From positions 1,868,693-1,932,692 of the forward strand of contig NZ_AP014545.1 in assembly GCF_016592435.1 (NCBI RefSeq): a stretch of 64,000 bases of DNA. Reading direction: 5' to 3'. Position numbers and translations under genes: made by a program. Shown here one piece after another: positions 53,622 to 63,057 of the stretch (positions within the stretch are counted from its first letter, which is position 1; every line of letters begins with the position of its first letter). The stretch comes from Amphritea japonica ATCC BAA-1530 (GTDB lineage: Bacteria > Pseudomonadota > Gammaproteobacteria > Pseudomonadales > Balneatricaceae). The notes below the pieces were generated by a model. It worked only from the letters and a program-made list of their open reading frames with translations, did not search any database and was not told where the DNA came from.

Positions 53622-54872
53622 ATGTTCATGAATCGAGGATCATCAACGACTGTCCACAAAATTCACTATGCCTGGATAATCGTATTTTCCGGTATGTTGA
53701 CCCTGTTTTGCTGCATGGGACTGGGGCGTTTTGCTCTGGGAATGTTACTGCCATCCATGGGAACAACGCTTACTCTCAGTTATTCCGAAATGGGTTTTAT
53801 CAGCACGGGTAATTTTGTCGGTTATCTGCTGTCGGTATTTCTCTGCGGCAAGATGATCACCCGTTTTGGAGAACGCAGAACCATCGTTGTTGGTCTGATT
53901 TTAATATCAGCCAGCATGCTCATTGTGAGCCTTAGCCAACAGTTATGGCTGATTGTTATAATGTATTTCATTACCGGTATAGGTAGTGGTGCGGCAAATA
54001 TCACGGCAATGACACTCGTTGCCCATTGGTTTTCCAAGAAATATCGCGGCCGTGCTGCTGGCTATATGATTGTTGGTAATGGTTTGGGAATTATGGCAAG
54101 CGGCCTGCTGATACCCTGGTTAAACAGCAACTGGGGCGACTCTGGGTGGCGTATCGGCTGGGCCTCATTCTCGATTATTATTGCCTTACTAACATTGATT
54201 ATCGCTGCGCTGGTACGCAACAATCCTCATGCATTATCTATAAGCCCGCTGGGTGAAGAACCCGTAGAAGCAACAGCTGCATCCAATGTACAACAAGCAC
54301 CGGACAACCTTTTAAGACTGATTGCTCATATTGGCGCGATCTATTTCGTGTTTGGTTTTACCTACGTTATTTACGCAACTTTTATCGTCACAACGTTAGT
54401 CGATGAATATGGATTTAGTGAGGCTAAAGCCGGATCGCTCTGGATGACAATCGGTGTACTCAGTGTATTCTCCGGCGCTTTATTTGGCTGGATTTCGGAC
54501 CATTTTGGCCGTAAAGCAGGACTGATTGGTGTATATAGCCTTCAGACAGTTTCTTATCTGCTGGTCGCATTAATGTCAGGCGAATATTCGCTGTATCTGT
54601 CAATGATACTGTTTGCCCTTACCGCCTTCAGTATTCCCGCCATTATTGCTGCTATGGTTAGCGATATGCTGCCGCCTTCTGAAGCTGGAAAAGTATTCGG
54701 TTATGTGACCTTCTTTTTCGGTGTAGGACAAATTGGCGGGCCGACGATGGCTGGTTATCTGGCCGAGTTAAGCGGCACCTTTTCATCGGGCTACCTGCTT
54801 GCTGCGCTGTTAACTTTGACGGGGATTGTGCTGACTTCCTTCCTTAAATATAACAGCAGCACTCAGACATAA
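53622..54872 (+). CDS. MFS transporter, YbfB/YjiJ type
   Basis: A 416-residue major-facilitator transporter with twelve hydrophobic helices. GLGRFALGMLLPSM near the N-terminus and the general length match the YbfB/YjiJ branch. The loop motif GWISDHFGRKAG between helices 8 and 9 is the second-half copy of the MFS motif A. The substrate is unknown. ATG 53622 or 53628 could be the start; neither has a good ribosome-binding site. A single gene. Confidence 0.87.
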   Translation: MFMNRGSSTTVHKIHYAWIIVFSGMLTLFCCMGLGRFALGMLLPSMGTTLTLSYSEMGFISTGNFVGYLLSVFLCGKMITRFGERRTIVVGLILISASMLIVSLSQQLWLIVIMYFITGIGSGAANITAMTLVAHWFSKKYRGRAAGYMIVGNGLGIMASGLLIPWLNSNWGDSGWRIGWASFSIIIALLTLIIAALVRNNPHALSISPLGEEPVEATAASNVQQAPDNLLRLIAHIGAIYFVFGFTYVIYATFIVTTLVDEYGFSEAKAGSLWMTIGVLSVFSGALFGWISDHFGRKAGLIGVYSLQTVSYLLVALMSGEYSLYLSMILFALTAFSIPAIIAAMVSDMLPPSEAGKVFGYVTFFFGVGQIGGPTMAGYLAELSGTFSSGYLLAALLTLTGIVLTSFLKYNSSTQT

Positions 54873-55148
54873 ATTTTACCTCGATAGACATTTAAATAGT
54901 CAGTTAGATAACGGATAGCACTTAACGGATAACGCTTATTAGTCCCACTGTTTTTCTACAGAAGCTGCTAAATTTTACGAATCGATAAATACCCCTATAG
55001 ATTGCATGGTTAAATTGACGTAGCGCAACTTTTAGTCAAGATACATTTCTACAGTTTTCTAAAACTGTCTTAAATCAATATTCCTCCAGGATAAATAACG
55101 TCAAATAGCTGAGTCTTACTTACTGACGCTTATTAAGGGAATATATCG

Positions 55149-55763
55149 ATGAACAAAAAAGTAATTTCTGCAGTAGTAATGGGTGCTTCATTAGCCACAG
55201 CAGCAAACTGTATGGCATATGAAGCTGGTGATATGGTTTTGCGTATAGGGCTTGCCAACGTTAACCCAGACACCACAAACAATACTGTAGTACCGGGCTT
55301 AGATGTTGAGGATAACACCCAGATTGGTTTAGCCGGAACATTAATGTTGACCAACAATATTGGTGTCGAATTGCTGGCAGCAACACCATTCAAACATGAC
55401 ATTACACTAGACGGAACAAAGGTTGGTGAAACTGAGCATCTCCCACCGACTCTATCTATTCAGTACTACCCTATGGAGAGCAGTTCACCTCTACAGCCTT
55501 ACATTGGCGTTGGTATCAACTACACAGCCTTCTTCTCTGAGGGTACAACAGGAGCATTGGCAGGCACCAAATTAAAGCTGGATGACTCCTGGGGGCTCAG
55601 CGCTCAACTAGGTGTCGATTACTCTATTAATGACCAATGGTTAGTAAATGCTGCCGTTTGGAAAATGGATATCGATACCAATGTTGAAGTCGATGGAACA
55701 GACATGGGCGGCCTTGAAATTGACCCTACCGTTTTCATGCTTGGGGTAGGCTACAAGTTCTAA
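55149..55763 (+). CDS. ompW: OmpW-family outer-membrane protein
   Basis: A 204-residue eight-stranded beta-barrel of the OmpW family, which forms a channel for small hydrophobic compounds. A signal peptide ends after about Ala23 (CMA). Alternating hydrophobic strands, LQPYIGVGINYT and a C-terminal aromatic residue (GVGYKF) fit outer-membrane assembly. AAGGGA precedes the ATG. The upstream 276 bp is gene-free and contains only AT-rich promoter-like DNA. Confidence 0.92.
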   Translation: MNKKVISAVVMGASLATAANCMAYEAGDMVLRIGLANVNPDTTNNTVVPGLDVEDNTQIGLAGTLMLTNNIGVELLAATPFKHDITLDGTKVGETEHLPPTLSIQYYPMESSSPLQPYIGVGINYTAFFSEGTTGALAGTKLKLDDSWGLSAQLGVDYSINDQWLVNAAVWKMDIDTNVEVDGTDMGGLEIDPTVFMLGVGYKF

Positions 55764-56048
55764 TTTAAGCGAAATGCAGTCCTAATGCTGGGGTGGAATA
55801 TCCATCTCAGCATATCCAGCTAAAAAGTCACAGATTTCTCATTTACCCTTTTCGCGTTTACGCTTTCTATCAGGAATTATATTGCTGAATTCCTTTAACC
55901 TGAAGAGCCACTATATGTACAACCAAAATCATCATAAATTAGCATTCAGTAACTTTTGATTTATATTTTATAAGTTGAAAGATTTAATCTTCAGTCTACT
56001 TTCTCAATTATGGTCTACCCTTGATCTTAAAGATCATCGGACAAATTG

Positions 56049-56363
56049 ATGCAAAATCTATTCACTAACATCCCTTCTGACCTGCCTAACGAGTTATTCA
56101 CTGTTTTGTTAGAAAATGACCATCTCACAATTGAACGGATTGTGTCCCGAGGCCAGCAGACACCTGAAAACGACTGGTATGATCAGGATCGTCATGAGTG
56201 GGTCTTATTAGTGCAGGGCCGCGCTCGGATAGCTTACTGTGATAGTGAGCCGGTAGAACTTAGCGCCGGACAGTATCTTCATATCCCGGCGCATCGTAAA
56301 CACCGGGTTGAATGGACATCTCCTACCGAAGATTGCATTTGGCTAGCAATACATTATGGATAA
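56049..56363 (+). CDS. Small cupin-domain protein
   Basis: A 104-residue single-domain cupin. DRHEWVLLVQGRARI corresponds to cupin motif 1 and GQYLHIPAHRKHRVEW to motif 2, which retains the usual His residues for metal binding. Function is unknown; related small cupins act as isomerases, oxygenases or storage proteins. The frame can start at TTG 56046, one codon before the ATG used here. Confidence 0.82.
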   Translation: MQNLFTNIPSDLPNELFTVLLENDHLTIERIVSRGQQTPENDWYDQDRHEWVLLVQGRARIAYCDSEPVELSAGQYLHIPAHRKHRVEWTSPTEDCIWLAIHYG

Positions 56364-56470
56364 TCTGAGCGGACTAAACACTGTCGAAAAACAACAGATC
56401 TGATACACTTTTAGGCCTTATAAGTAGCTGCTATGTAACACCAGCTCCGCCCAGTAATAACCGCCATGGA

Positions 56471-57316
56471 ATGAAGATGACTGACACACTACAACTCCCA
56501 GTACTCAGCGACAGCACATTAGTCCTAAATAATCGCGTTGCTACCCTTACCTTTCAGCGCCATGACGTTCGTAACGCACTTACAGGTACAGCCTTAATCG
56601 ATGACCTGGTTACTGTTGCCGAGTGGGTAAATCACACGCCAGATGTTTCAGTACTTATTATTACCGGTGATGGCAGTGCGTTCTCGGCTGGCGGTAACAT
56701 CAAGGAGATGAGTGAGCGTGACGGCGAGCATAAAGAAGGCGCTTTTGCCGGTGACGTGTATACCGTACAGAATAAATATCGTCTGGGCATCCAGCGTATC
56801 CCTTTGGCGATGGCAAAGATCGACATTCCAGTGATCGCTGCGGTCAATGGTCCGGCTATTGGGGCAGGCTTTGATCTTACCTGCATGTGTGACCTTCGTA
56901 TCGGTTCTTCGAAAGCTCTTCTGGGTGAAACATTTGTTAATCTGGGTATCATCCCTGGCGACGGCGGAGCCTGGTTCCTACAGCGTCTAATCGGTTATCA
57001 AAAAGCGGCTGAACTCACGCTGACCGGTCGTGTCATAGGTGCAGATGAAGCGAAAGATCTGGGTATTCTGCTTGAGGTAGTCGAACCTGATCAGCTCATT
57101 GAAAAAGCAACGGAACTGGCAAACCGAATGGCAGATAAGCCACCCCAAGCGTTGCGTATGACTAAACGCTTGCTAAAAACAGCTCAGAAAATGGAGCTTC
57201 CGGAATTCCTTGATCATTGTGCACTGATGCAGGGCATCTGTCACAACACTGAAGATCACTTAGAAGCCGTCAATGCCTTTGTCGAGAAACGCACACCGAA
57301 TTATCAGGGAAAATAG
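56471..57316 (+). CDS. Enoyl-CoA hydratase/isomerase family protein
   Basis: A 281-residue crotonase-fold enzyme. The oxyanion-hole segment FSAGGNIKEM and the GPAIGAGFDL region are intact, and a Glu in LLGETFVNLGIIPGDGG sits where one catalytic Glu is expected. This wording is common for hydratases of fatty-acid or amino-acid breakdown; PHA-linked supply is possible but not shown. The start may be 56471 or 56477. It stands alone, convergent with the ABC transporter gene. Confidence 0.9.
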   Translation: MKMTDTLQLPVLSDSTLVLNNRVATLTFQRHDVRNALTGTALIDDLVTVAEWVNHTPDVSVLIITGDGSAFSAGGNIKEMSERDGEHKEGAFAGDVYTVQNKYRLGIQRIPLAMAKIDIPVIAAVNGPAIGAGFDLTCMCDLRIGSSKALLGETFVNLGIIPGDGGAWFLQRLIGYQKAAELTLTGRVIGADEAKDLGILLEVVEPDQLIEKATELANRMADKPPQALRMTKRLLKTAQKMELPEFLDHCALMQGICHNTEDHLEAVNAFVEKRTPNYQGK

Positions 57317-57337
57317 CCTCGGAAAGCTAACTCGCCA

Positions 57338-59131
57338 TTATGACAAACGTGACTCCTGAGTACTGGAGTCACGTTTGAACTGCAGCTTTGCCAGTCGGCC
57401 ATAGAGTTCTGAGTTCTCTAACAGTTCTGCATGCCGCCCGGTTGCTACCACCCGCCCCTGATCCATCACTACAATCTGATCTGCATGTAATATTGTCGAA
57501 AGGCGGTGAGCGATAATGACCGTAGTTCGCCCTTGCATCAGGGTATCTAATGCTAATTGCACCTTATGCTCACTTTCTGTATCCAGGGCACTTGTGGCTT
57601 CATCCAGTAACAATATCCGACGATCATTCAGGATCGCTCGGGCAATCGCGATGCGCTGTTTCTGGCCCCCAGACAGGCGAACGCCCTGCTCACCCAGATC
57701 ACTTTCATAACCATCCGGTAAGCGCTCAATGAATTCATGGGCATAAGCGGCCTTTGCTGCAGCAATGACCTCCTCATAACTGGCATCAGTTCTTCCGTAA
57801 CGAATATTATCGATAACATTCGCCGTAAAAAGTGCCGGCTGTTGTGAGACCAGTGCTATCTGTTCTCTGAGTACACGGGGATCAAAATCTCGCAGGTTAA
57901 CTGAGTCTAAGCAAACCCGCCCCTTAAGCGGGTCATAAAAACGTAGCAACAGTTCAAATACAGTAGATTTACCCGCGCCAGACGGCCCCACCAAAGCCGT
58001 TATAGCACCCTCCTTCAGAGTTAAGGAGAAAGCTTCAAGCGCCGCTTGCTCAGGACGTGAAGGATAGTTAAAAGTAACTTCTTCCAGGGATAGTTCTGCC
58101 CGAAGCGCAGAAGTATCCATCGTTGTTTGCTCAGCGTCCTGAGAGGGAGAGCTAATCTCGGGTTCAGCATGCAAAAGCTCCATCAAGCGCTCTGTTGCAC
58201 CGACCGCCCGCTGCAACTCACCGTAAACTTCCGACATTGTCCCGACCCCCATCGCCACAATCAGCGCATAAAAGACAAAGGCACCAAGCTCTCCTGCTGA
58301 CATTGCTCCGGTTATAACATCATAACCCCCGACCCAGAGCATTCCTGATAAAGCACCAAACACCAGTAATATCACCATCGCCATCAACATAGCTCGCTGA
58401 CGAATACGGTGTTGCGCAACCCTGAATGCCCGATCAACCTCAACACCAAAAGCATGACTTTCCCGGGCTTCCTGGGTATAGCTCTGTACGGTCTTAATCT
58501 GCTGAATCACCTCGCCAGCATAACTGCCAACATCCGCAATACTGTCCTGACTTTTACGCGCTAAGGAACGAACACGGCGACCAAAGATCAGGATAGGCAG
58601 GAGAATCAGTGGCACACCGGCAACAATAATAAGAGACAACTTAATGTTAGTGACAAACAGCATAACCAGCGCGCCGGATGTAGTGACCAGACTGCGTAAC
58701 GCCATGGAAAAAGAACTGCCGATGATAGATTGCAGCAAAGTAGTATCAGTGGTGAGTCGGGACATTATCTCGCCGCTGCGGTTAGTTTCAAAAAAACTGG
58801 GATGAAGACCGATCACGTTATCAAACACCGACTGGCGAATATCAGCGGTGACCCGTTCTCCTAACCATGAGACAAGGTAAAACCGAATAAAGGTGCCACA
58901 GGCCATTAAGATCGCCATCACCACTAACAGAAAAATCGCTTGATTTAACTGCGATACAGATCCGGCGACAAAGCCATTGTCGATCACCAGACGCACGCCT
59001 TGCCCTATTGCCAGGGTGATGCCGGCCGTAAAGAACAATGCGATCATGGCACCCACCCAATAGCGACGATAAGGCAGCATAAAACGCAGCAGTTGTGTCA
59101 GTGTCGAAAACTTATTCATAATGCCATCCAA
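57338..59131 (-). CDS. MsbA-type ABC exporter (fused permease and ATPase)
   Basis: A half-transporter of up to 597 residues: six membrane helices (about 20-320) and a C-terminal ATPase with Walker A GPSGAGKST (about 382-390), signature LSGGQKQR, Walker B ILLLDEATSALD, and an H-loop His in IIAHRLST. It works as a homodimer exporting a lipid, peptide or drug. It is distinct in wording from MsbA proper. A second ATG at 59119 may be the true start. It lies 31 bases after the glycosyltransferase gene on the same strand, so it is probably the last gene of the radical SAM cluster. Confidence 0.88.
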   Translation of the reverse strand: MDGIMNKFSTLTQLLRFMLPYRRYWVGAMIALFFTAGITLAIGQGVRLVIDNGFVAGSVSQLNQAIFLLVVMAILMACGTFIRFYLVSWLGERVTADIRQSVFDNVIGLHPSFFETNRSGEIMSRLTTDTTLLQSIIGSSFSMALRSLVTTSGALVMLFVTNIKLSLIIVAGVPLILLPILIFGRRVRSLARKSQDSIADVGSYAGEVIQQIKTVQSYTQEARESHAFGVEVDRAFRVAQHRIRQRAMLMAMVILLVFGALSGMLWVGGYDVITGAMSAGELGAFVFYALIVAMGVGTMSEVYGELQRAVGATERLMELLHAEPEISSPSQDAEQTTMDTSALRAELSLEEVTFNYPSRPEQAALEAFSLTLKEGAITALVGPSGAGKSTVFELLLRFYDPLKGRVCLDSVNLRDFDPRVLREQIALVSQQPALFTANVIDNIRYGRTDASYEEVIAAAKAAYAHEFIERLPDGYESDLGEQGVRLSGGQKQRIAIARAILNDRRILLLDEATSALDTESEHKVQLALDTLMQGRTTVIIAHRLSTILHADQIVVMDQGRVVATGRHAELLENSELYGRLAKLQFKRDSSTQESRLS

Positions 59132-59162
59132 TTGTGGCTGCTGTCATGAAGAGCCGGTACGG

Positions 59163-59855
59163 CTAGAACGAGGCAACCCTGCGCTTAAGAAGAATCCATA
59201 GTTGCGGCAGCGCCTGCTTAATCCAATATAACTGATAGATCAGCGTAAGCCGACCCCAGCCGGTTGCTGCATACTTTCGTGCACTGGAACTGAGCTCTGC
59301 GCCGGTGTTGGCTAATTTGATGCGCTTTTGATGAGCCCGCCAAATAAACAGGTGGTCTTCACCATAGGGAGCATCAACAGGATAGCCCCCCAACTTCTCA
59401 AACTGATTAACTGAGAGACAAAATCCCTGATCACCAAAAGGCAAACCCAGCCAGCGAGAGCGCAAGTTCGCTCCCTGGCTGTTCAACCACATAGGCCCAT
59501 TACCATCAGATTGAAATCGAAGATCAAAGTAATGAAGGCAATCAGGTTTACGTTGAAGGCTTTGATTCAGCATCTGCCACTGTGTATTCGTAATCAGGCT
59601 ATCCAGATGTAGAAACCAAATATAACCGTTATCAACTTGCGCTGCACCGGCATTTAACTGGGTGGCGCGTCCTGCTTCAACGGTTAAGAACTTAATCTGT
59701 TGATGTGAAGGCAACTGAGTCATCAGGTGTTCAGACTGAGGACAGAAGACAAAGATGACCTGGCTGGCATCTCCCATATAGATTAACTGACGTAACATGG
59801 GGTCCAGATTTGTTTCAGCCGGCCCCACCGGGATAACTACAGAGATATTGTTCAA
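59163..59855 (-). CDS. MftF-like glycosyltransferase (rSAM-associated transferase 2)
   Basis: A 230-residue family 2 glycosyltransferase of the type named 'transferase 2, rSAM/selenodomain-associated'. VVIPV opens the nucleotide-sugar fold, LHLDSLI stands for the metal-binding region and PFGDQGFCLS with GGYPVDAPYGED for the acceptor region. The start is TTG 59855 behind GGAG (7-base spacing), overlapping the stop of a small frame (TTGA). The C-terminal part is hydrophobic/basic and may touch the membrane. Sugar and acceptor are unknown. Confidence 0.82.
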   Translation of the reverse strand: MNNISVVIPVGPAETNLDPMLRQLIYMGDASQVIFVFCPQSEHLMTQLPSHQQIKFLTVEAGRATQLNAGAAQVDNGYIWFLHLDSLITNTQWQMLNQSLQRKPDCLHYFDLRFQSDGNGPMWLNSQGANLRSRWLGLPFGDQGFCLSVNQFEKLGGYPVDAPYGEDHLFIWRAHQKRIKLANTGAELSSSARKYAATGWGRLTLIYQLYWIKQALPQLWILLKRRVASF

Positions 59856-60016
59856 ATACCCGCTCCAGTCCTTAGGTCAGCCAAAACAAGTGACCGTTTA
59901 GACAAGGAAAGACGGAAAGAAAAAGCGAAGGTTAATTGCGTAGGCAAGCGCTTTAACCGAGGTTTTATCGCCATCAAAGCGGTTTCAGGCGCTGATCCAA
60001 TTAAGTTTCGCTGCAT
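59852..60016 (-). CDS. Candidate small basic protein between rSAM and glycosyltransferase genes
   Basis: A 54-codon frame from ATG 60016 that begins within the last codons of the radical SAM gene and ends on a TGA overlapping the TTG start of the transferase. The product is rich in Lys, Arg and Leu and has no Cys. The stop/start overlap is typical of translational coupling and fills the otherwise empty 145-bp gap. No clear ribosome-binding site precedes it. It may be a precursor peptide, a leaderless regulatory ORF, or chance. Confidence 0.3.
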   Translation of the reverse strand: MQRNLIGSAPETALMAIKPRLKRLPTQLTFAFSFRLSLSKRSLVLADLRTGAGI

Positions 60017-60912
60017 GAGGCGCCATATTTGAAACAAGAAAAGCAACGATGGTGCTTCATACTAACCTGTTGTTCTAATGCTTCTCGTAAATTCCCCCCC
60101 AGATCATATTCTGGATCATCGTCCACCAGCGTACAGGCATATACTCGCATTCGATCATTTTGCTTAACGATCATCTTGCTGAATGCACACATGAAACTGT
60201 TTCGAGACTCTTCGGTATGGTATTGAGTCATACAGTTTGTGGTGATGTCCGGCCCGTGGCCATGACTACCCGGTGGTAGAAAATCAGGAAATGCGACGAA
60301 CTTTATATTCTCAGGTAGTCCTTTGGCGTGAAAGACTTCCCGGTACTGTGTTTCTACACTGGGCGTATCTTCACCATCAGCCATGTGCCGGGCAACTGAG
60401 ACATTAAACCCCATATCAGACAGTGCTTTCATCCCGGTCAGGGCCAGATCAAACATCCCCTCTCCACGCCCGGCATCGTGATCAGCCGCGATAGGGGAAT
60501 CTATACTCACCCGAAAGCTCACCGGATACTTTGTCTGTATCAAACCGACCAGCTGATGAAGACGTTTTTGCAAGGCGTCGGTGCCATTAGTCAGAACCAG
60601 GCATGGAGCATGATCTGACGCAAGCTGAAGAATCTTAACCAAATCCTTGGCCAGAAATGGCTCTCCACCGGTAAAGGAGAATTGTTCAACTCCCAACTCT
60701 AAAGCTTGTTCGATATAAGGCTGAACATCCGCAAGTTTGACCAGGCCCAAACGCTGATCACCTGGACCAGAGCCCTCAAGACAAAAATCACAGCTTAAAT
60801 TACAGGCTGTGCCCGTATGAAACCATAACTCTTTAAGCAGATGCGGACGAATATAGCCGCGATCTGAACCATCGGTTGTCGTATACCAGTCACGACTACG
60901 AATCAGCTCCAT
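60001..60912 (-). CDS. Radical SAM protein with Cys-rich C-terminus
   Basis: A 303-residue radical SAM enzyme. The CxxxCxxC cluster motif is Cys37, Cys41 and Cys44 (CNLSCDFC); SFTGGEPFL gives the SAM-binding GGE and VSIDSP a later strand. Extra cysteines near the C-terminus, including Cys290, Cys293 and Cys300, with MCAFSKM and YACTL further up, suggest an auxiliary iron-sulfur cluster as in SPASM-type enzymes. It differs from the ArsS-type protein more usual beside these transferases. ATG 60912 lies one base past the upstream gene's stop with AAGGA inside it; a TTG at 60936 is less likely. Confidence 0.85.
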   Translation of the reverse strand: MELIRSRDWYTTTDGSDRGYIRPHLLKELWFHTGTACNLSCDFCLEGSGPGDQRLGLVKLADVQPYIEQALELGVEQFSFTGGEPFLAKDLVKILQLASDHAPCLVLTNGTDALQKRLHQLVGLIQTKYPVSFRVSIDSPIAADHDAGRGEGMFDLALTGMKALSDMGFNVSVARHMADGEDTPSVETQYREVFHAKGLPENIKFVAFPDFLPPGSHGHGPDITTNCMTQYHTEESRNSFMCAFSKMIVKQNDRMRVYACTLVDDDPEYDLGGNLREALEQQVSMKHHRCFSCFKYGASCSET

Positions 60913-60913
60913 A

Positions 60914-61591
60914 TTAACCAGTTTCCTTTCTATCAAGCAGCACTTTTAAGAGTTGTAACAGCTGTTGGCGCGCAGGCCTTAAATCATGTGCTAATGAATT
61001 AAGTAAACGGTGCAAGTCAGCTTCTGTATCGACATCGTACCCAGCGGAGCTGAAAGCAACCTGAAAACCTGATGCCTCACAGGCCTGACCAAGTTGTTCG
61101 CCTAACGCGGGTGTACTCCAGGGAAGTCCTTCCAATGCTGGCCAGGGCTGTCGCCCCCCCATTGCAGTCACTCCGCCATCATTTGCAGGAGAAAGTACAA
61201 TGTCGTGCTCCTGCAGTAACTGATCAAATTCTACGTAACACCGCTCCGTATGCTCCGGGGCATCGGTGCCAATAAACAGCAACCGGGAAGCACCCTGCTG
61301 GCGCAGTAGTTGATCAACATAGTTAAGCTTATGCCCCAGGTTACCTTCACACTGAGGTACTACCTGGTATTGCATCAGCAAGAGATCTTCAGCCCACTCA
61401 CGATCAGACTCACTTCCCGGAGAAAGAACCACTGGCCCCGGCCAGCTACGTGAATCTTCAAGGGCACAATTCAATAACGCACAAGCCACCTGGTAGGCCG
61501 CATCTTTACCCAGTGTCGCAGCAATCCGCTGCTTGCCCTGCCCGTGTAAGGGCCGTTTACAGAAGATAACAAGGGTTGTCTGTTGACTCAT
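60914..61591 (-). CDS. CofC-like glycosyltransferase (rSAM-associated transferase 1)
   Basis: A 225-residue nucleotidyl/glycosyl-transferase-fold protein of the type named 'transferase 1, rSAM/selenodomain-associated'. FCKRPLHGQGKQRIA matches the N-terminal 'K-P--G--K-R' loop, FIGTDAPE the 'GTD-P' motif and SPANDGG the 'P--DGG' motif, though the last lacks the usual following Tyr. First gene of the cluster, followed one base later by the radical SAM gene. It starts only about 20 bases after the cysS terminator, so its promoter must lie in or before that hairpin, or it depends on read-through. Confidence 0.82.
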   Translation of the reverse strand: MSQQTTLVIFCKRPLHGQGKQRIAATLGKDAAYQVACALLNCALEDSRSWPGPVVLSPGSESDREWAEDLLLMQYQVVPQCEGNLGHKLNYVDQLLRQQGASRLLFIGTDAPEHTERCYVEFDQLLQEHDIVLSPANDGGVTAMGGRQPWPALEGLPWSTPALGEQLGQACEASGFQVAFSSAGYDVDTEADLHRLLNSLAHDLRPARQQLLQLLKVLLDRKETG

Positions 61592-61610
61592 TCACTCTGT
61601 CCTCACGCAT

Positions 61611-61637
61611 AAAAAAGGCAGCCAAAAAAGCTGCCTT
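61611..61637 (-). terminator. Intrinsic terminator of cysS
   Basis: AAGGCAGC / GCTGCCTT with a 7-base loop, T-run on the minus strand, 35 bases past the cysS stop. Confidence 0.85.
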
Positions 61638-61671
61638 AGCGGTAAATTTACTCTATCTGTTGAATGCGAAC

Positions 61672-63057
61672 TCAGCCCTCGCGGAACCAGGTAGTGCCTT
61701 CACGGCTATCTTTAAGGATAATCCCCTGTGCCACCAGATCTTCACGCACCTGATCTGCCGTTGCAAAATCTTTCGCTTTTTTAGCGTCAGCCCGTTGCTG
61801 TATCAGCGCTTCAATCTGTTCCGGAGTAATCTCGCCGGCTTTACTTTCACCCTGAAGAAACGCCTCAGGCGACTGTTGTAACAAGCCCAGAATACCACCC
61901 AGCTGAACCAACTGAGCAGCTAACGCAGATGCTTTAGCATCACCGGCCCGGCTGGCAGAGTTAAGTTCATTCACCAACTCAAACAGCACCGCCAGCGCTT
62001 TCGGAGTATTAAAATCATCATCCATTGCTGCATAAAAGCGCGCGTCATAATCGTTATCCAGTTCCGCAGCTACAACATCTACACCATTAAGCGCCTGGTA
62101 AAAACGTTCCAGCGCACTGCGTGCCTCTTTCAGACTGCTCTCTGAATAATCGATATAGCTACGGTAATGTACGGATGAAAGGAAGTAACGGACCACCTCA
62201 GCATCATATTTTTCTAATACATCCCGGATCGTAAAGAAATTACCCAGAGACTTAGACATTTTTTCAGCGTTTACACGAACAGCCCCCGCATGCATCCAGG
62301 TATTAGCAAATTTAACCCCGTTCGCAGCTTCGGACTGTGCAATCTCATTCTCGTGGTGAGGGAAAGGCAGATCTGGCCCACCGCCGTGAATATCAAAGGT
62401 ATCTCCCAGGCAGCATTTAGACATCGCAGAACACTCGATGTGCCAACCGGGACGGCCAGCCCCCCACGGAGACTCCCAGCTTACCTCACCCTCTTTCGCC
62501 GCCTTCCAGAGAACGAAGTCTAATGGGCTTTCTTTTGCATCCTGTACTTCCACCCGGGCACCGGATCGCAAATCATCAACATTTTTATTGGTCAGCTTGC
62601 CATAGTCGGCAAATCGCTCAACCCGGTAATAGACATCACCGTTATCTGCAGCATAAGCAAAACCTTTACCTATCAGAACGCCCACCATGTCGATGATATC
62701 CTGGATATGAGCCGTCGCACGAGGCTCCTGGTCAGGACGTAACACACTGAGTTTATCTTCATCTTCATGCATAGCATCGATCATGCGCCCGGTCAGTTGA
62801 TCCGGACTTTCACCATTGACCGCCGCACGCTTGATAATTTTATCGTCTACATCAGTGATATTTCTGACGTAAGTAACATCCCATCCACGCGCTCGCAGAT
62901 AACGAGTAATGACATCAAAAGACACCATAACCCTGGCATGTCCGATATGACAGAAATCGTATACGGTGATACCGCACACATACATGTTGATTTTGCCCTC
63001 TTCCAGTGGTTTAAAGGGGGCTTTCTCTTTAGTCAGGGTGTTATAGATCTGCAGCAT
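61672..63057 (-). CDS. cysS: Cysteinyl-tRNA synthetase
   Basis: Charges tRNA-Cys. It has 461 residues, as in E. coli. Cys28 begins the zinc site, the HIGH motif is HIGH at 37-40 (CHIGHARV), and KMSKS is at 266-270. The C-terminal helical tRNA-binding domain is complete. Divergent from nifJ and followed by a terminator. Confidence 0.98.
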   Translation of the reverse strand: MLQIYNTLTKEKAPFKPLEEGKINMYVCGITVYDFCHIGHARVMVSFDVITRYLRARGWDVTYVRNITDVDDKIIKRAAVNGESPDQLTGRMIDAMHEDEDKLSVLRPDQEPRATAHIQDIIDMVGVLIGKGFAYAADNGDVYYRVERFADYGKLTNKNVDDLRSGARVEVQDAKESPLDFVLWKAAKEGEVSWESPWGAGRPGWHIECSAMSKCCLGDTFDIHGGGPDLPFPHHENEIAQSEAANGVKFANTWMHAGAVRVNAEKMSKSLGNFFTIRDVLEKYDAEVVRYFLSSVHYRSYIDYSESSLKEARSALERFYQALNGVDVVAAELDNDYDARFYAAMDDDFNTPKALAVLFELVNELNSASRAGDAKASALAAQLVQLGGILGLLQQSPEAFLQGESKAGEITPEQIEALIQQRADAKKAKDFATADQVREDLVAQGIILKDSREGTTWFREG

